64,000 nt of DNA from Novosphingobium resinovorum (GTDB taxonomy: Bacteria; Pseudomonadota; Alphaproteobacteria; Sphingomonadales; Sphingomonadaceae): positions 1 through 64,000 of the forward strand of contig NZ_BSFC01000015.1 of NCBI RefSeq assembly GCF_027922145.1, read 5' to 3'. The stretch's first letter is position 1. The number at the start of each line of letters is the position of its first letter. The translations under genes were made by a program, and so were the position numbers. Below, piece after piece: positions 34,435 through 42,680 of the stretch. Below the pieces are notes generated by a model that was not told the DNA's origin, made no database searches, and saw only the letters and a list, made by a program, of their open reading frames with translations.

Positions 34435-35288
34435 TACCCCGCCAGTTCACGGCCCTGGCCGACCACGCCGTAACTGCGGCTGGGGGCGGACATCAGGAAT
34501 TTGTAGCCCTCCGCGATTAGGCGCTCGACGTTCTTGGCATTGGTGTGGGGGTTGCCCACGACGACATTGTGCTTGTGGCAGGTCTCGACGATCTTCGACA
34601 TCGCACCCATCACCTCTGGATGCTCGTACTGGCGCGCGTAACCCAGCGCCTGCGACAGGTCGCCCTCGCCGATCAGCACGAAGCCGATGCCCGGCACGTT
34701 GCCGAGGATATCGTCGAGGTTCTCGATCGCCTCGGGGCTTTCGCACATCATGCCGACCAGCAGTTCGCCGTGCGGCGCCAGCGGCCAGACATCGGCCCTG
34801 GCGTAGTATTCGGGCTGGCTGACGCCCCAGTAGCGCGCGGCGGTTGCCGGGCCGTCGCCGCGAATGCCCTTGGGCTCGTAGAGTGCGGCGCCGGTCGGCT
34901 TGGCATAGCGGGCCGAGGCGACCATGTTGTAGGCCTGCTCCACCGTCGAGACGTGCGGGGTGATGACGCCGTAGACGCCCCGGTCCAGCACCTGCTTGGC
35001 CTGGAACTGGTTCATCTCCGCCCCGTTCGCCGGGATGCGCGCAATCGGAGTGACCGAAGGCGCCACCGACCCGCTCTCGGCGATCTTCTTGCGGTTGAGC
35101 ATGTATTGCAAGGCATCGCCCAGCCCCGCCACGTCGTAGGGGTTGTGCTCCATCTCGAACACCACGCCGTCATACGGCGCGTCGGTCATTTCCTGCGCGC
35201 TCAGCTTGTCCACCTTGGTGAAGCAGGTGAAGGCCGGCTTGCCGGATTCGAAGGCGCGGATGATGCCGTTGAGGCGCTGGTCGGTCAT
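34431..35288 (-). CDS. HpcH/HpaI-family class II aldolase
   Basis: A 285-residue protein of the HpcH/HpaI family, metal-dependent pyruvate aldolases acting on 4-hydroxy-2-keto acids. Visible features are VVFEMEHNPYDVAGLGDALQ (metal-ligand Glu), GVITPHVSTVEQAYNMV (catalytic His region) and VLIGEGDLSQALG. In this operon it can replace the usual LigK/ProA aldolase and split 4-carboxy-4-hydroxy-2-oxoadipate to pyruvate and oxaloacetate after the LigJ step. That assignment is from context. Confidence 0.85.
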   Translation of the reverse strand: MTDQRLNGIIRAFESGKPAFTCFTKVDKLSAQEMTDAPYDGVVFEMEHNPYDVAGLGDALQYMLNRKKIAESGSVAPSVTPIARIPANGAEMNQFQAKQVLDRGVYGVITPHVSTVEQAYNMVASARYAKPTGAALYEPKGIRGDGPATAARYWGVSQPEYYARADVWPLAPHGELLVGMMCESPEAIENLDDILGNVPGIGFVLIGEGDLSQALGYARQYEHPEVMGAMSKIVETCHKHNVVVGNPHTNAKNVERLIAEGYKFLMSAPSRSYGVVGQGRELAGY

Positions 35289-35348
35289 TATGTGGTCTTT
35301 CGTTCGGGAAGGACGGCCCGCCGCCTGCGGGCGGGCCGGGTCGTTGCA

Positions 35349-36347
35349 TCAGTCCTCGGGCTGCCAGTACATGAAGCCCATGCCCTCGCCGGTGCCGGCC
35401 TCGGTGCGCCAGCACGGCACGTAATCCACCAGCGTCATCTGCGCGCCGGTCTGCTGCAGCGCCATCATGACGATCGAGTAGATCTTCACCTCCGACGTGC
35501 CTGACTGGTAATAGCCGTCGGGGATCGCCGCGAGGCCCTCGTAATCGTAGGCGGCGAGCTTCTCCATCACGTCGCGGTCGAACGCCTCGTCGTTGACGAA
35601 GTGCGAAAGCCCGCCCGACGCGATCACTGCGACGCGGATGTCGTCCGGCCACGCTTCGATCGACTCCCGCAACACGCGGCCGAACTCGATGCAGCGCGCC
35701 ATCGAAGGCTGGGTCGGCGGGTAGAACAAGTTGAACAGCACCGGCACGTGCGGTGGCACATCGTCGCCCATGATCTGGTGATAGACGAAGCTGTAGGCGT
35801 GCGGGACCACCGGGTAGTCCGGCGCATAGCCCTGGCGCTTTTCCATCCAGGTATTCTGCGGCCAGGCCTGCAGATCGTTGAGGTCGAAGTTCTCTTCCTG
35901 GAACTTCTTGATCAGATAAGTCGCGAATTCAGGATAAGCCTTGTGCACGACATGGTGATCAGGCGCATAGACGGCACGCTGCGGCGGACCATTGTGGACT
36001 TCCGCGCCGGTGTAGATGGTGATCGAGGGCGACTGGTCGGGCCAGATTTCCTTCTGGTCCTTGCCCAGCACGATGCACACGTCGATCTCCGCGCGCTGGT
36101 AGGCGGCGGCCATCTCGTCGAGCGCGGCACGGCAGCGGGCGGCGCGGGTCGTGCGTTCTTCCAGCGTCAGGAAGGGCGCGAAGGCGGCGCGGCGCTCGGC
36201 CTCCAGCTCGGAATAGGTCCAGGTCCGACCCTGATACCACAGTTCGGGGTTGTTGCGATCCCGCTGCCCGTTGGTCAGCCAATCCTCCGGGGCCTGACCC
36301 AGCATCCCGCTGTGCGGAACCGCCATGCCGAATACGATCTGCGCCAT
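35349..36347 (-). CDS. Class III extradiol ring-cleavage dioxygenase (LigB superfamily)
   Basis: A 332-residue LigB-type non-haem iron dioxygenase. Likely iron ligands are H12 (AVPHSGM) and a His in the PDHHVVH segment; the second-shell or catalytic His is in VIASGGLSHFVND, a hallmark of the family. It has no LigA-type alpha domain, and no ligA gene is in the operon; gallate dioxygenases usually carry this as a C-terminal extension. With LigJ, LigI-like and aldolase genes in the same operon, the substrate is probably gallate, protocatechuate or a methylated or carboxylated relative. No LigC dehydrogenase gene is present, which favours a gallate-type reaction giving 4-oxalomesaconate directly. 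Confidence 0.85.
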   Translation of the reverse strand: MAQIVFGMAVPHSGMLGQAPEDWLTNGQRDRNNPELWYQGRTWTYSELEAERRAAFAPFLTLEERTTRAARCRAALDEMAAAYQRAEIDVCIVLGKDQKEIWPDQSPSITIYTGAEVHNGPPQRAVYAPDHHVVHKAYPEFATYLIKKFQEENFDLNDLQAWPQNTWMEKRQGYAPDYPVVPHAYSFVYHQIMGDDVPPHVPVLFNLFYPPTQPSMARCIEFGRVLRESIEAWPDDIRVAVIASGGLSHFVNDEAFDRDVMEKLAAYDYEGLAAIPDGYYQSGTSEVKIYSIVMMALQQTGAQMTLVDYVPCWRTEAGTGEGMGFMYWQPED

Positions 36348-36456
36348 TACATCCTTATCCCATCAAAATAGAGCGTGCGATCCTGCGCCAGGATCTAGAA
36401 GCGCGCGGGAGCCACCGCCAATCCAATGTGTGCCCCGGGTGATTGCATCGCTTGCC

Positions 36457-37755
36457 TTACTCGCCGATTTCGAGCGCGACCTTGGGCGCCCATTGCGGGC
36501 GCAACAGAATCCATGTCGCGGCGGCGCCGATGATCAGGAACACGAAGATCACCAGCATCGGCAGGTCGTAGCTGCCGCTCACATGGAGCAGCCAGCCCGA
36601 CAAGCCCGCGGCGACACCGCCGGCAAGGCTGGTGGCGACCTGCTGCACGCCCGTCGCCAGGCCGATCGCCGGCTTGGGGATCAGAGTAAGGCGGCACAGC
36701 GCCAAATTGTTAGCGGTGGCGAGGCCCAGGAATGAAAGCGAGAAGACGTTCCAGAACAGCGCCGCGTTCAGGGAATCCGCATGGGCGCCCAGCAGCACCG
36801 TGCAGGCCCCCACGAAACCAGCGATGACGAAGGCCTTGCGCACGAAGACCGGGTCACCGCCGCGCGCGATCAGCCTGTCGGCGATCCAGCCAGCGATGAC
36901 GGCGACGATCGCTATCCCTGCAAAGCTGAAGAAGGTGAACAGCCCCGAACGTTCCAGCGAGAGGCCGCGCTGCTCCACGAGGTAGGCCGGCATCCACGTC
37001 ATGCAGAAGAACGTGAAGTAGCCGTAGCAGAAGTTCACGATCATCGTGCCCCAGATCAGCGGGCTGGCAAGGATGCTGGCGAACGTCACCGAGGAAGCCT
37101 TGCGGCGGATTTCCGCCATGTCCTCGCGGCGCGGCAGATCGCTCTTGACCAGGAACATCCACGGCAACAGCCAGACGAGGCCGACCGCGCCGGTCAGGAT
37201 GAACATCACCCGCCAGTCGTAGGCGGTGATCAGCCAGGCCGCGATCGGCGCGCCTATAGCCGGGCCAAACTTGTTGCCCATCGCGAAGATCCCCACGGCG
37301 GTGCCGTTCTGGCCTTCCTTGAAGTTGTTGCGAATCCAGCGATAGCTGGCGGGCATCACCACTGCCTCGGCGGCGCCGACAATCACCCGCATCAACACCA
37401 GCGCGAACAGGGTGGAGATGAACCCGGTCAGCGCCGTCGCCGCGCACCACAGCACGAAGCAGGTTGTATAGGGCGTCTTCACCCCGTAGCGATCGACGAT
37501 CCAGCCCGCCGGTATCTGGATCAGACCGTAGGACCAGAAGAAGGCCGAATTGACCAGTCCGCGATCCACGCTGGTCATCCCGAAGTGCTGCACGAACGGC
37601 GCATCCGCCAGCGCCGAGGAAATACTCGTGCGGTCGACGAAGGCGATCATCACGCCGAGCGCAAGGAGGAACAGCACGGCCCAAGGCGTAGCTGCGGGCA
37701 GTGCCACTCTCTGCGCCTCGGCAGGCGGCCTCGATTGTTCGATTGCCTTGGCCAT
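36457..37755 (-). CDS. MFS transporter, aromatic-acid/anion:H+ symporter type
   Basis: A 432-residue membrane protein with about 12 helices. The loop signature GWIVDRYGVKTPYT and the MIAFVDRTSISSAL start are typical of the anion:cation symporter (hexuronate/phthalate/gallate) branch. ATG 37755 is preceded by GAGAGGA; a longer frame to 37854 has no such site. It sits within the ring-cleavage operon and is the likely importer of its aromatic acid. Confidence 0.9.
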   Translation of the reverse strand: MAKAIEQSRPPAEAQRVALPAATPWAVLFLLALGVMIAFVDRTSISSALADAPFVQHFGMTSVDRGLVNSAFFWSYGLIQIPAGWIVDRYGVKTPYTTCFVLWCAATALTGFISTLFALVLMRVIVGAAEAVVMPASYRWIRNNFKEGQNGTAVGIFAMGNKFGPAIGAPIAAWLITAYDWRVMFILTGAVGLVWLLPWMFLVKSDLPRREDMAEIRRKASSVTFASILASPLIWGTMIVNFCYGYFTFFCMTWMPAYLVEQRGLSLERSGLFTFFSFAGIAIVAVIAGWIADRLIARGGDPVFVRKAFVIAGFVGACTVLLGAHADSLNAALFWNVFSLSFLGLATANNLALCRLTLIPKPAIGLATGVQQVATSLAGGVAAGLSGWLLHVSGSYDLPMLVIFVFLIIGAAATWILLRPQWAPKVALEIGE

Positions 37756-37802
37756 TTCGGTCCTCTCCACGTTTTTCAACTTCGACTGCGCGCCGGCGAT
37801 CG

Positions 37803-38657
37803 TCAATCTGCCAGGGCCGGGTAGAGCTTCTGCGCGGTCTTCGCGAATATCCATTCGCGGTCCTCGTCAGACAGGCAGGCGAGGCGCGCCTGGGCGGTTG
37901 CCTTGATCTCGCCCAGTGTGCCGGGCGAAGTCGGATAATTAGAGCCCCAGGCCAGGCGCTGCGCACCAAACGCATCGACGAACTTGGGAAACAGCGTCTC
38001 GGCTGTGGCGGACCCCTTGACGGAGTCGCCCATGATGCGCGGGGTCAGCTTGAAGAAAATGTTCTCCACGGGCGCGAGGTCGAAGAGGCTTTGCGCGGCG
38101 GCATAAGGCGGCCCGTCGCTCACGTCCGGACGGCCGAGGTGATCGAGGATGATCGGCACGTTCGGGAAGCGCCGGGCCAGCGCGGTCACGGCGGCGAGGC
38201 CGACCGGGCCGGTCTGGATGCACATGGTCAGACCCAGTTCGGCCAGCAGTTCCCACGCCGGGTAGGCGCGCGGATCGTCGAGTTCGCTGGGGTCGAAGTC
38301 CTTGGTCGAGCCGCCGGTGAAGACGCGCAGGCCTGCCAGCCCCTTATCCACCCAGCCACGGATGGTATCGACGGCATCTGGTGCAAGCACGTCCACCGAT
38401 CCCACCGCGATCAGACGGCCCGGATAGCGGTTGCAGGCATCGACGACATAGCTGTTGTCGAACCCGTAGGTGGTCGAGGAGTGGACTACCGCCGCCTTGG
38501 CGACGCCGGCCTCGTCCATCGAGGCTATCAGCGTCTCGACCGTGCTTGGCCGCTCCTGCGACCAGTCCGAACGCAGGCCGAACAGCGGCGCGGGGGGATA
38601 GGCGGCCTCGTCGTCCGAAATGACGTGAGGATGGATATCGACGAATGGGGAAGTCAT
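37803..38657 (-). CDS. Amidohydrolase, LigI-like (2-pyrone-4,6-dicarboxylate lactonase family)
   Basis: A 284-residue TIM-barrel metal hydrolase. The first-strand metal motif is DIHPHV (H-x-H), strand 5-6 shows IILDHLGRPDV, and strand 8 has LAWGSNYPTSP. DHLGRPDV is very close to the corresponding LigI stretch. In the protocatechuate/gallate pathway LigI opens 2-pyrone-4,6-dicarboxylate to 4-oxalomesaconate, which the next gene (LigJ) would use. Other COG3618 lactonases are possible. ATG 38657 has GGAGA 9 bases upstream. The 247-base gap before it, toward LigJ, contains imperfect inverted repeats but no gene. Confidence 0.75.
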   Translation of the reverse strand: MTSPFVDIHPHVISDDEAAYPPAPLFGLRSDWSQERPSTVETLIASMDEAGVAKAAVVHSSTTYGFDNSYVVDACNRYPGRLIAVGSVDVLAPDAVDTIRGWVDKGLAGLRVFTGGSTKDFDPSELDDPRAYPAWELLAELGLTMCIQTGPVGLAAVTALARRFPNVPIILDHLGRPDVSDGPPYAAAQSLFDLAPVENIFFKLTPRIMGDSVKGSATAETLFPKFVDAFGAQRLAWGSNYPTSPGTLGEIKATAQARLACLSDEDREWIFAKTAQKLYPALAD

Positions 38658-38904
38658 GCACCTGTCTCCTGCCAAGGGCGCTGCGCGCGCCTCGGGTGCC
38701 TTTGTTGTCGTCGGTGTTGTGGGGCCGGCATCGGACCGGCAGGGAGTTGATAGTCAGCCGCGAGGGATAACTTGTGGGCTTCGAGGGTGGGCTAGTGCCG
38801 TGCATCCCAAACATTGGAACACGCCAGCACCCCGAGCTTGTTTCTGCGTCACTGGGGTCGGCGTGCCGGGAGGAGGTTCACTTTCCCTCCCCCCGATCCA
38901 CCTT

Positions 38905-39930
38905 TTAAAGCCCTTTCGCCTTCAGACGCGCGTCGAGACGCGGGTAGACACGGCGGGCGTTGTCTTCATAGATCGCCTTGCGATCGGAGTCGGAAAGTAG
39001 CTCGCAAGCATCGACGTAGCGCTTGGTGTCGTCGAAGTATTCGCCCGTATTCGGATCGCGCCCGCGCACCGCGCCGATCATCTCGGAACCGAACAGCACA
39101 TTCGACGTCGGCACTACCTTGGTCAGCAGTTCCACACCGGGATGATGGTAGACGCAGGTATCGAAGTAGATGTTGTCGAGCAACCCTTCGAGGGGGCGGT
39201 CCATCATCTCCAGCGACATGCCGCGATAGCGGCCCCAGTGGTACGGCACCGCGCCGCCGCCGTGTGGAATAACCAGGCGCAGCGTCGGAAAGTCCTTGAA
39301 CAGATCGCTCTGCAGGATCTGCATGAACACCGAGGTATCGGCGTTCAGGTAATGCGCGCCGGTGCCGTGGAAGTTGGGATTGCACGAGGCGGCGACGTGG
39401 ACCATGCCCGGTACGTCGAGATCGCACAGCGCCTCGAACAGCGGATACCACTCGCGGTCAGTAAAGGGCTTGCCGGTCCAGTAACCGCCGGTCGGGTCCG
39501 GGTTGATGTTGACGCCCACGAAGCCCAGTTCCTCCACCACACGGCGCAGTTCCGGGATCGAGTTCTTCGGCGGCGCGGCAGGGCTCTGCGGCAGCATCGC
39601 GACGGGCACGAAGTTGTCCGGGTACATCTCGGTGACGCGGTAGACCAGGTCGTTGGAGATGGTCGCCCATTCCAGGCTGGTGCGCTCGTTGCCGAGGTGA
39701 TGGCTCATCAGGCCTGCGATCGGCGAGAACAGCGTGAAATCGCTGCCACGCTCCTGCTGTAGCTTGAGCTGGCCGCCTTCGATGCCCTCGCGGATCTGCT
39801 CGTCGGTGACATGGGCGTCGGCGAGGGCGGGCGCGTTGGCCTCGTCGTCCGCGGCGGCGACCTGCGCGGCGCGCCAATCGCGGAAGTGCTTGGGCACGGT
39901 CGTGAAATGACCGTGGCAATCGATGATCAT
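38905..39930 (-). CDS. ligJ: 4-oxalomesaconate hydratase
   Basis: A 341-residue amidohydrolase-superfamily protein that aligns end to end with LigJ of Sphingobium SYK-6 as I remember it: IDCHGHFTT start, ERGSDFTLFSP, VNINPDPTGGYWT, TGAHYLNADTSVFMQ, IPHGGGAVPYHWGR, FDTCVYHHPG, SEMIGAVRGRDPNTG and the end NARRVYPRLDARLKAKG. The zinc ligands HxH and the two downstream His are present. It hydrates 4-oxalomesaconate to 4-carboxy-4-hydroxy-2-oxoadipate, the precursor of pyruvate and oxaloacetate. This is the best-anchored function in the operon. Confidence 0.92.
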   Translation of the reverse strand: MIIDCHGHFTTVPKHFRDWRAAQVAAADDEANAPALADAHVTDEQIREGIEGGQLKLQQERGSDFTLFSPIAGLMSHHLGNERTSLEWATISNDLVYRVTEMYPDNFVPVAMLPQSPAAPPKNSIPELRRVVEELGFVGVNINPDPTGGYWTGKPFTDREWYPLFEALCDLDVPGMVHVAASCNPNFHGTGAHYLNADTSVFMQILQSDLFKDFPTLRLVIPHGGGAVPYHWGRYRGMSLEMMDRPLEGLLDNIYFDTCVYHHPGVELLTKVVPTSNVLFGSEMIGAVRGRDPNTGEYFDDTKRYVDACELLSDSDRKAIYEDNARRVYPRLDARLKAKGL

Positions 39931-39964
39931 GGGATTCTCCGTGGGTTTCCTGAAAGACGCCGGC

Positions 39965-40954
39965 TCAGACGCGAACGGGCGCCTTGAGCGGATCGACGAA
40001 GAGTTCTTCCATCGACATACGGCGCGGGGTCAGGCCCTGCTTGAAGGCAGTCTGCTCCAGCGCCTCGATCGTCGCGCGGTTCTCCTCGATGCCGTAGGGC
40101 AGCGGGTCGGGACCGACGATCTTCTGTAGCGCGCGGTACTTGTCGGCACCGCCGCCGGTCGCCTCGCCGGAATCGAGCTTTGCCAGCCATTCCTCCTTGG
40201 CGCGGGTAAAGGCGTCGTTGAGCGAGCGGGCGATCCAGGGGTGCTCCGCCAGGATCGAATCTTTGATCACGATCGTGCCGTGCATCGGGTAGACGCCAGT
40301 GCGTGCGTAGTATTCGGCTTCGGCCTCGGCGGCATTGGGGATGAGATCGACGTAGGCGCTGGTATCGACTTCCTGCCAGCCGCCGGTCGGCGCGCCGGTG
40401 CGGCCGATGCCTGCCGCCGCCTCGACCCCGGCCTGGATCTCGTCTGCTGCCATCATGTCCGCCAGCGAGCGGCCTTCGGGCGCGTGCTGGACGTTGGCCG
40501 GTAGCTGGAGTTGGGTGACGTGCTCCTCGTCGTCGACGATCCAGGTGACCTTGGAATTGTCCATGCCGTATTCGTCGATGAAGACCTGGCGGATCCATAC
40601 GCCGGTCGTCACCGAGTAGGCGCGCACGCCGACCTTCCGGCCTTCCAGGTCCTTGGGAGAGTTGATGCCGGAATCGGGCTTCACCAGCATGCCGCCGTGG
40701 TGGAAGCGGCGCACCACGAAGATCGGCAGGCCGACGAACGGCGCCCCGTAAGCGCGGGCAATGATGTAAGTGGTCGGCGCCAGCTCGCACACGTCGAACT
40801 CGACATCGCGCACCATCCGACGGAAGGCGCCGATCTGCGGCTTGACGGTGATGAACTCGGGCTCGACCCCTTCGATCTTGATGCTGCCGTCGCGGATAGC
40901 GGACGTGTGCGGATGTTCGGCAATCGCCAGCTTAAGGCGGACTTTCTGGCTCAA
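39965..40954 (-). CDS. 4,5-dihydroxyphthalate-decarboxylase-like protein (PBP2 fold), copy A
   Basis: A 329-residue protein, the usual length of Pht5. I start it at TTG 40954, which has AAGGAGAG 8 bases upstream; longer frames have no such site. Features are FDVCELAPTTYIIA, VGVRAYSVTTGVWIRQ and a C-terminal region NRATIEALEQTAFKQGLTPR typical of the family. No signal peptide. First gene of the operon, paralogous to the last one. It could decarboxylate a carboxylated aromatic (4,5-dihydroxyphthalate-like) to the catechol substrate of the dioxygenase. Confidence 0.78.
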   Translation of the reverse strand: MSQKVRLKLAIAEHPHTSAIRDGSIKIEGVEPEFITVKPQIGAFRRMVRDVEFDVCELAPTTYIIARAYGAPFVGLPIFVVRRFHHGGMLVKPDSGINSPKDLEGRKVGVRAYSVTTGVWIRQVFIDEYGMDNSKVTWIVDDEEHVTQLQLPANVQHAPEGRSLADMMAADEIQAGVEAAAGIGRTGAPTGGWQEVDTSAYVDLIPNAAEAEAEYYARTGVYPMHGTIVIKDSILAEHPWIARSLNDAFTRAKEEWLAKLDSGEATGGGADKYRALQKIVGPDPLPYGIEENRATIEALEQTAFKQGLTPRRMSMEELFVDPLKAPVRV

Positions 40955-41409
40955 GGTCGCTCTCCTTGGGATGAGTTTAAGGACGACAACGGCGTGCTTG
41001 TGCAACGTCCGAAACGCTTGTCCGCGAAAAGCATCGCCTACCCCTCTTAAGTCAACGCGCACCGCTCCGGAACCAAGCGGCACCGGCGCACAATTTATAG
41101 TCCCGCCGGTTCCGCCGGACCGCGCAGGCGATAGGATTCACGCCGATCAGGATATAATTTTTGCGCATCCAGCAATAGGTTCATCGGTGCTGGAATCCGC
41201 TGATGGTGCACTGCGGAGTCAGGGTATCGCGGGCGAGACAGAGATCATAACATCCACAATCTAAAAGATCTTTTTACTTCTCTTCGTCGTTGTGCCGCTA
41301 CCTTGCCTCGATGTCATGATGCAGCCGCGAAAGCCTTTCGACCCCCTGCCCTGGGTTGTCGAACCGATAAATTTCGCGCTACCGAGCACGTCGAGAGAGG
41401 ATCATACAA
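40955..41409. promoter_or_regulatory. Divergent control region between ring-cleavage operon and LysR gene
   Basis: A 455-base AT-richer gap without a gene. It holds the ribosome site of the minus-strand operon (AAGGAGAG near 40963), a TATAAT at 41153-41158 and a perfect 12-base palindrome AAAAGATCTTTT at 41263-41274. GAGAGG near 41395 precedes the LysR start. LysR proteins usually bind T-N11-A sites in such divergent gaps; I cannot choose a specific one. The region most likely carries both promoters. Confidence 0.5.
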
Positions 41410-42642
41410 ATGACCAAGTCATCGAGCCAGGAACGGGCCCAGAGCCTCAGCTTCCGCCAGCTTCGTCTGTTCGAGGCCATCGGCGACCTCAAGAGCGTCC
41501 GCCGCGCCTCGGAGGCATGCAGCCTGTCGCAGCCCGCGGTCACGCAGGCCCTCGCCAAGATGGAGGTGCAGCTGGGCGCAACTCTCGTCGACCGGCGCGC
41601 CAGCGGCAGCTACCTTAACGAATACGGCCTCGTGTTCCATGCCCGCGTGAAGCGCTTCTTCGAACAGACCGAGCGCGCGATCATCGAGATCGGGGCAGCG
41701 ATAAACGGCGAAGCAGCGCGTGCCATGACCAACCGCCTCTCACGCTCGCAGCTGCGCACGCTGGTTGGCGTTATGGAGCATGGCTCGTTCGAACAGGCGA
41801 GCGACAGCTTCGACATCTCCGCCGCCTCGCTCCAACGCGCCGCCCGGGATTTGCAGGGGAACCTCCACGTCTCGCTGTTCTATCGCACCGCCGCCGGCAT
41901 GCTGGTCAGCCCGCAGGGCATGAAGCTGGGCCTGCTCGTCAAGCTGGCGCTCCAAGAGATCGAACTGGGCGTGATGGAAGTCGATTCTGCTCTCGACGGC
42001 AGCACGACGCCGGTGGTGATCGGCGCGATGCCGTTCGGCGGCACCGTGCTGCTGGCCTCGGTGCTGGACCGTTTCCTCGAACGTCACCCCTGTGCCGACG
42101 TGCGGATCACGAACGAAGGCGCAGTTGAAATGTACAAGTGCCTGCGCGCCGGGGACGTGGATTTCGTGGTGGGGCTCCTGCCCGAAGAGACACCTGCCGA
42201 GTTGGTGTGCGAACCGCTAGTCGCGACGCCTTATGCCGTCGTCGCCCGCCAGGGTCACCCCTTGGCCCGTGCCGGGAAAGTGACCATCGAGGAACTGATG
42301 GCGTACGATTGGATCACCGGCACGCCCGGATCCAGTCGCCGCGCATGCTTTGACCGCATCTTCGAGGGCACGCATGGCCCGCAGACCCATGTTGCTACCT
42401 GCGCCCTGCCGGTGATCCGCCATCTGCTAAAAGGCAGCGACCGGCTGACGCTGATGACGTCCTATGAGCTGACCCATGAAGAAGGTCTTCGCACACTGCA
42501 CTGCAGCCCGATCGAACCCGTCCCCGCAATCGGCATCACCACCCGCGCCGACTGGCTTCCAACGCCGGTCCAGTCGGACTTCATCGAAGTGATCCGCGCC
42601 CATGCGAATGCCCCGGTGCCCAAGCTCCGGAAGGCGGGGTAG
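41410..42642 (+). CDS. LysR-family regulator with two winged-HTH domains
   Basis: A 410-residue protein, about 100 longer than a normal LysR regulator. Two LysR-type DNA-binding domains follow each other: residues about 14-75 (LRLFEAIGDLKSVRRASEAC, then LSQPAVTQALAKMEVQLG) and about 112-172 (LRTLVGVMEHGSFEQASDSF, then ISAASLQRAARDLQGNL). The second ends with the same FYRTAAGMLVSPQG wing-type pattern. The effector-binding domain starts near residue 200 (TPVVIGAMPFGG). It is divergent from the ring-cleavage operon and is its likely activator, presumably with an aromatic acid or pathway intermediate as inducer. The duplicated HTH may allow contact with four half-sites per dimer. Confidence 0.87.
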   Translation: MTKSSSQERAQSLSFRQLRLFEAIGDLKSVRRASEACSLSQPAVTQALAKMEVQLGATLVDRRASGSYLNEYGLVFHARVKRFFEQTERAIIEIGAAINGEAARAMTNRLSRSQLRTLVGVMEHGSFEQASDSFDISAASLQRAARDLQGNLHVSLFYRTAAGMLVSPQGMKLGLLVKLALQEIELGVMEVDSALDGSTTPVVIGAMPFGGTVLLASVLDRFLERHPCADVRITNEGAVEMYKCLRAGDVDFVVGLLPEETPAELVCEPLVATPYAVVARQGHPLARAGKVTIEELMAYDWITGTPGSSRRACFDRIFEGTHGPQTHVATCALPVIRHLLKGSDRLTLMTSYELTHEEGLRTLHCSPIEPVPAIGITTRADWLPTPVQSDFIEVIRAHANAPVPKLRKAG

Positions 42643-42680
42643 ACGCCAAGGCCGTCGAGCCCCCAACCCTTGTCCAGCGT

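Noticed and set aside
32818..34473. 551-residue plus-strand frame over the ThDP gene
   Set aside because: Shadow; the minus frame carries the ThDP motif and catalytic Glu.
41263..41274. AAAAGATCTTTT as the LysR operator
   Set aside because: A perfect palindrome, but it does not have the T-N11-A layout and is AT-rich enough to arise by chance; listed only as a landmark in the control region.
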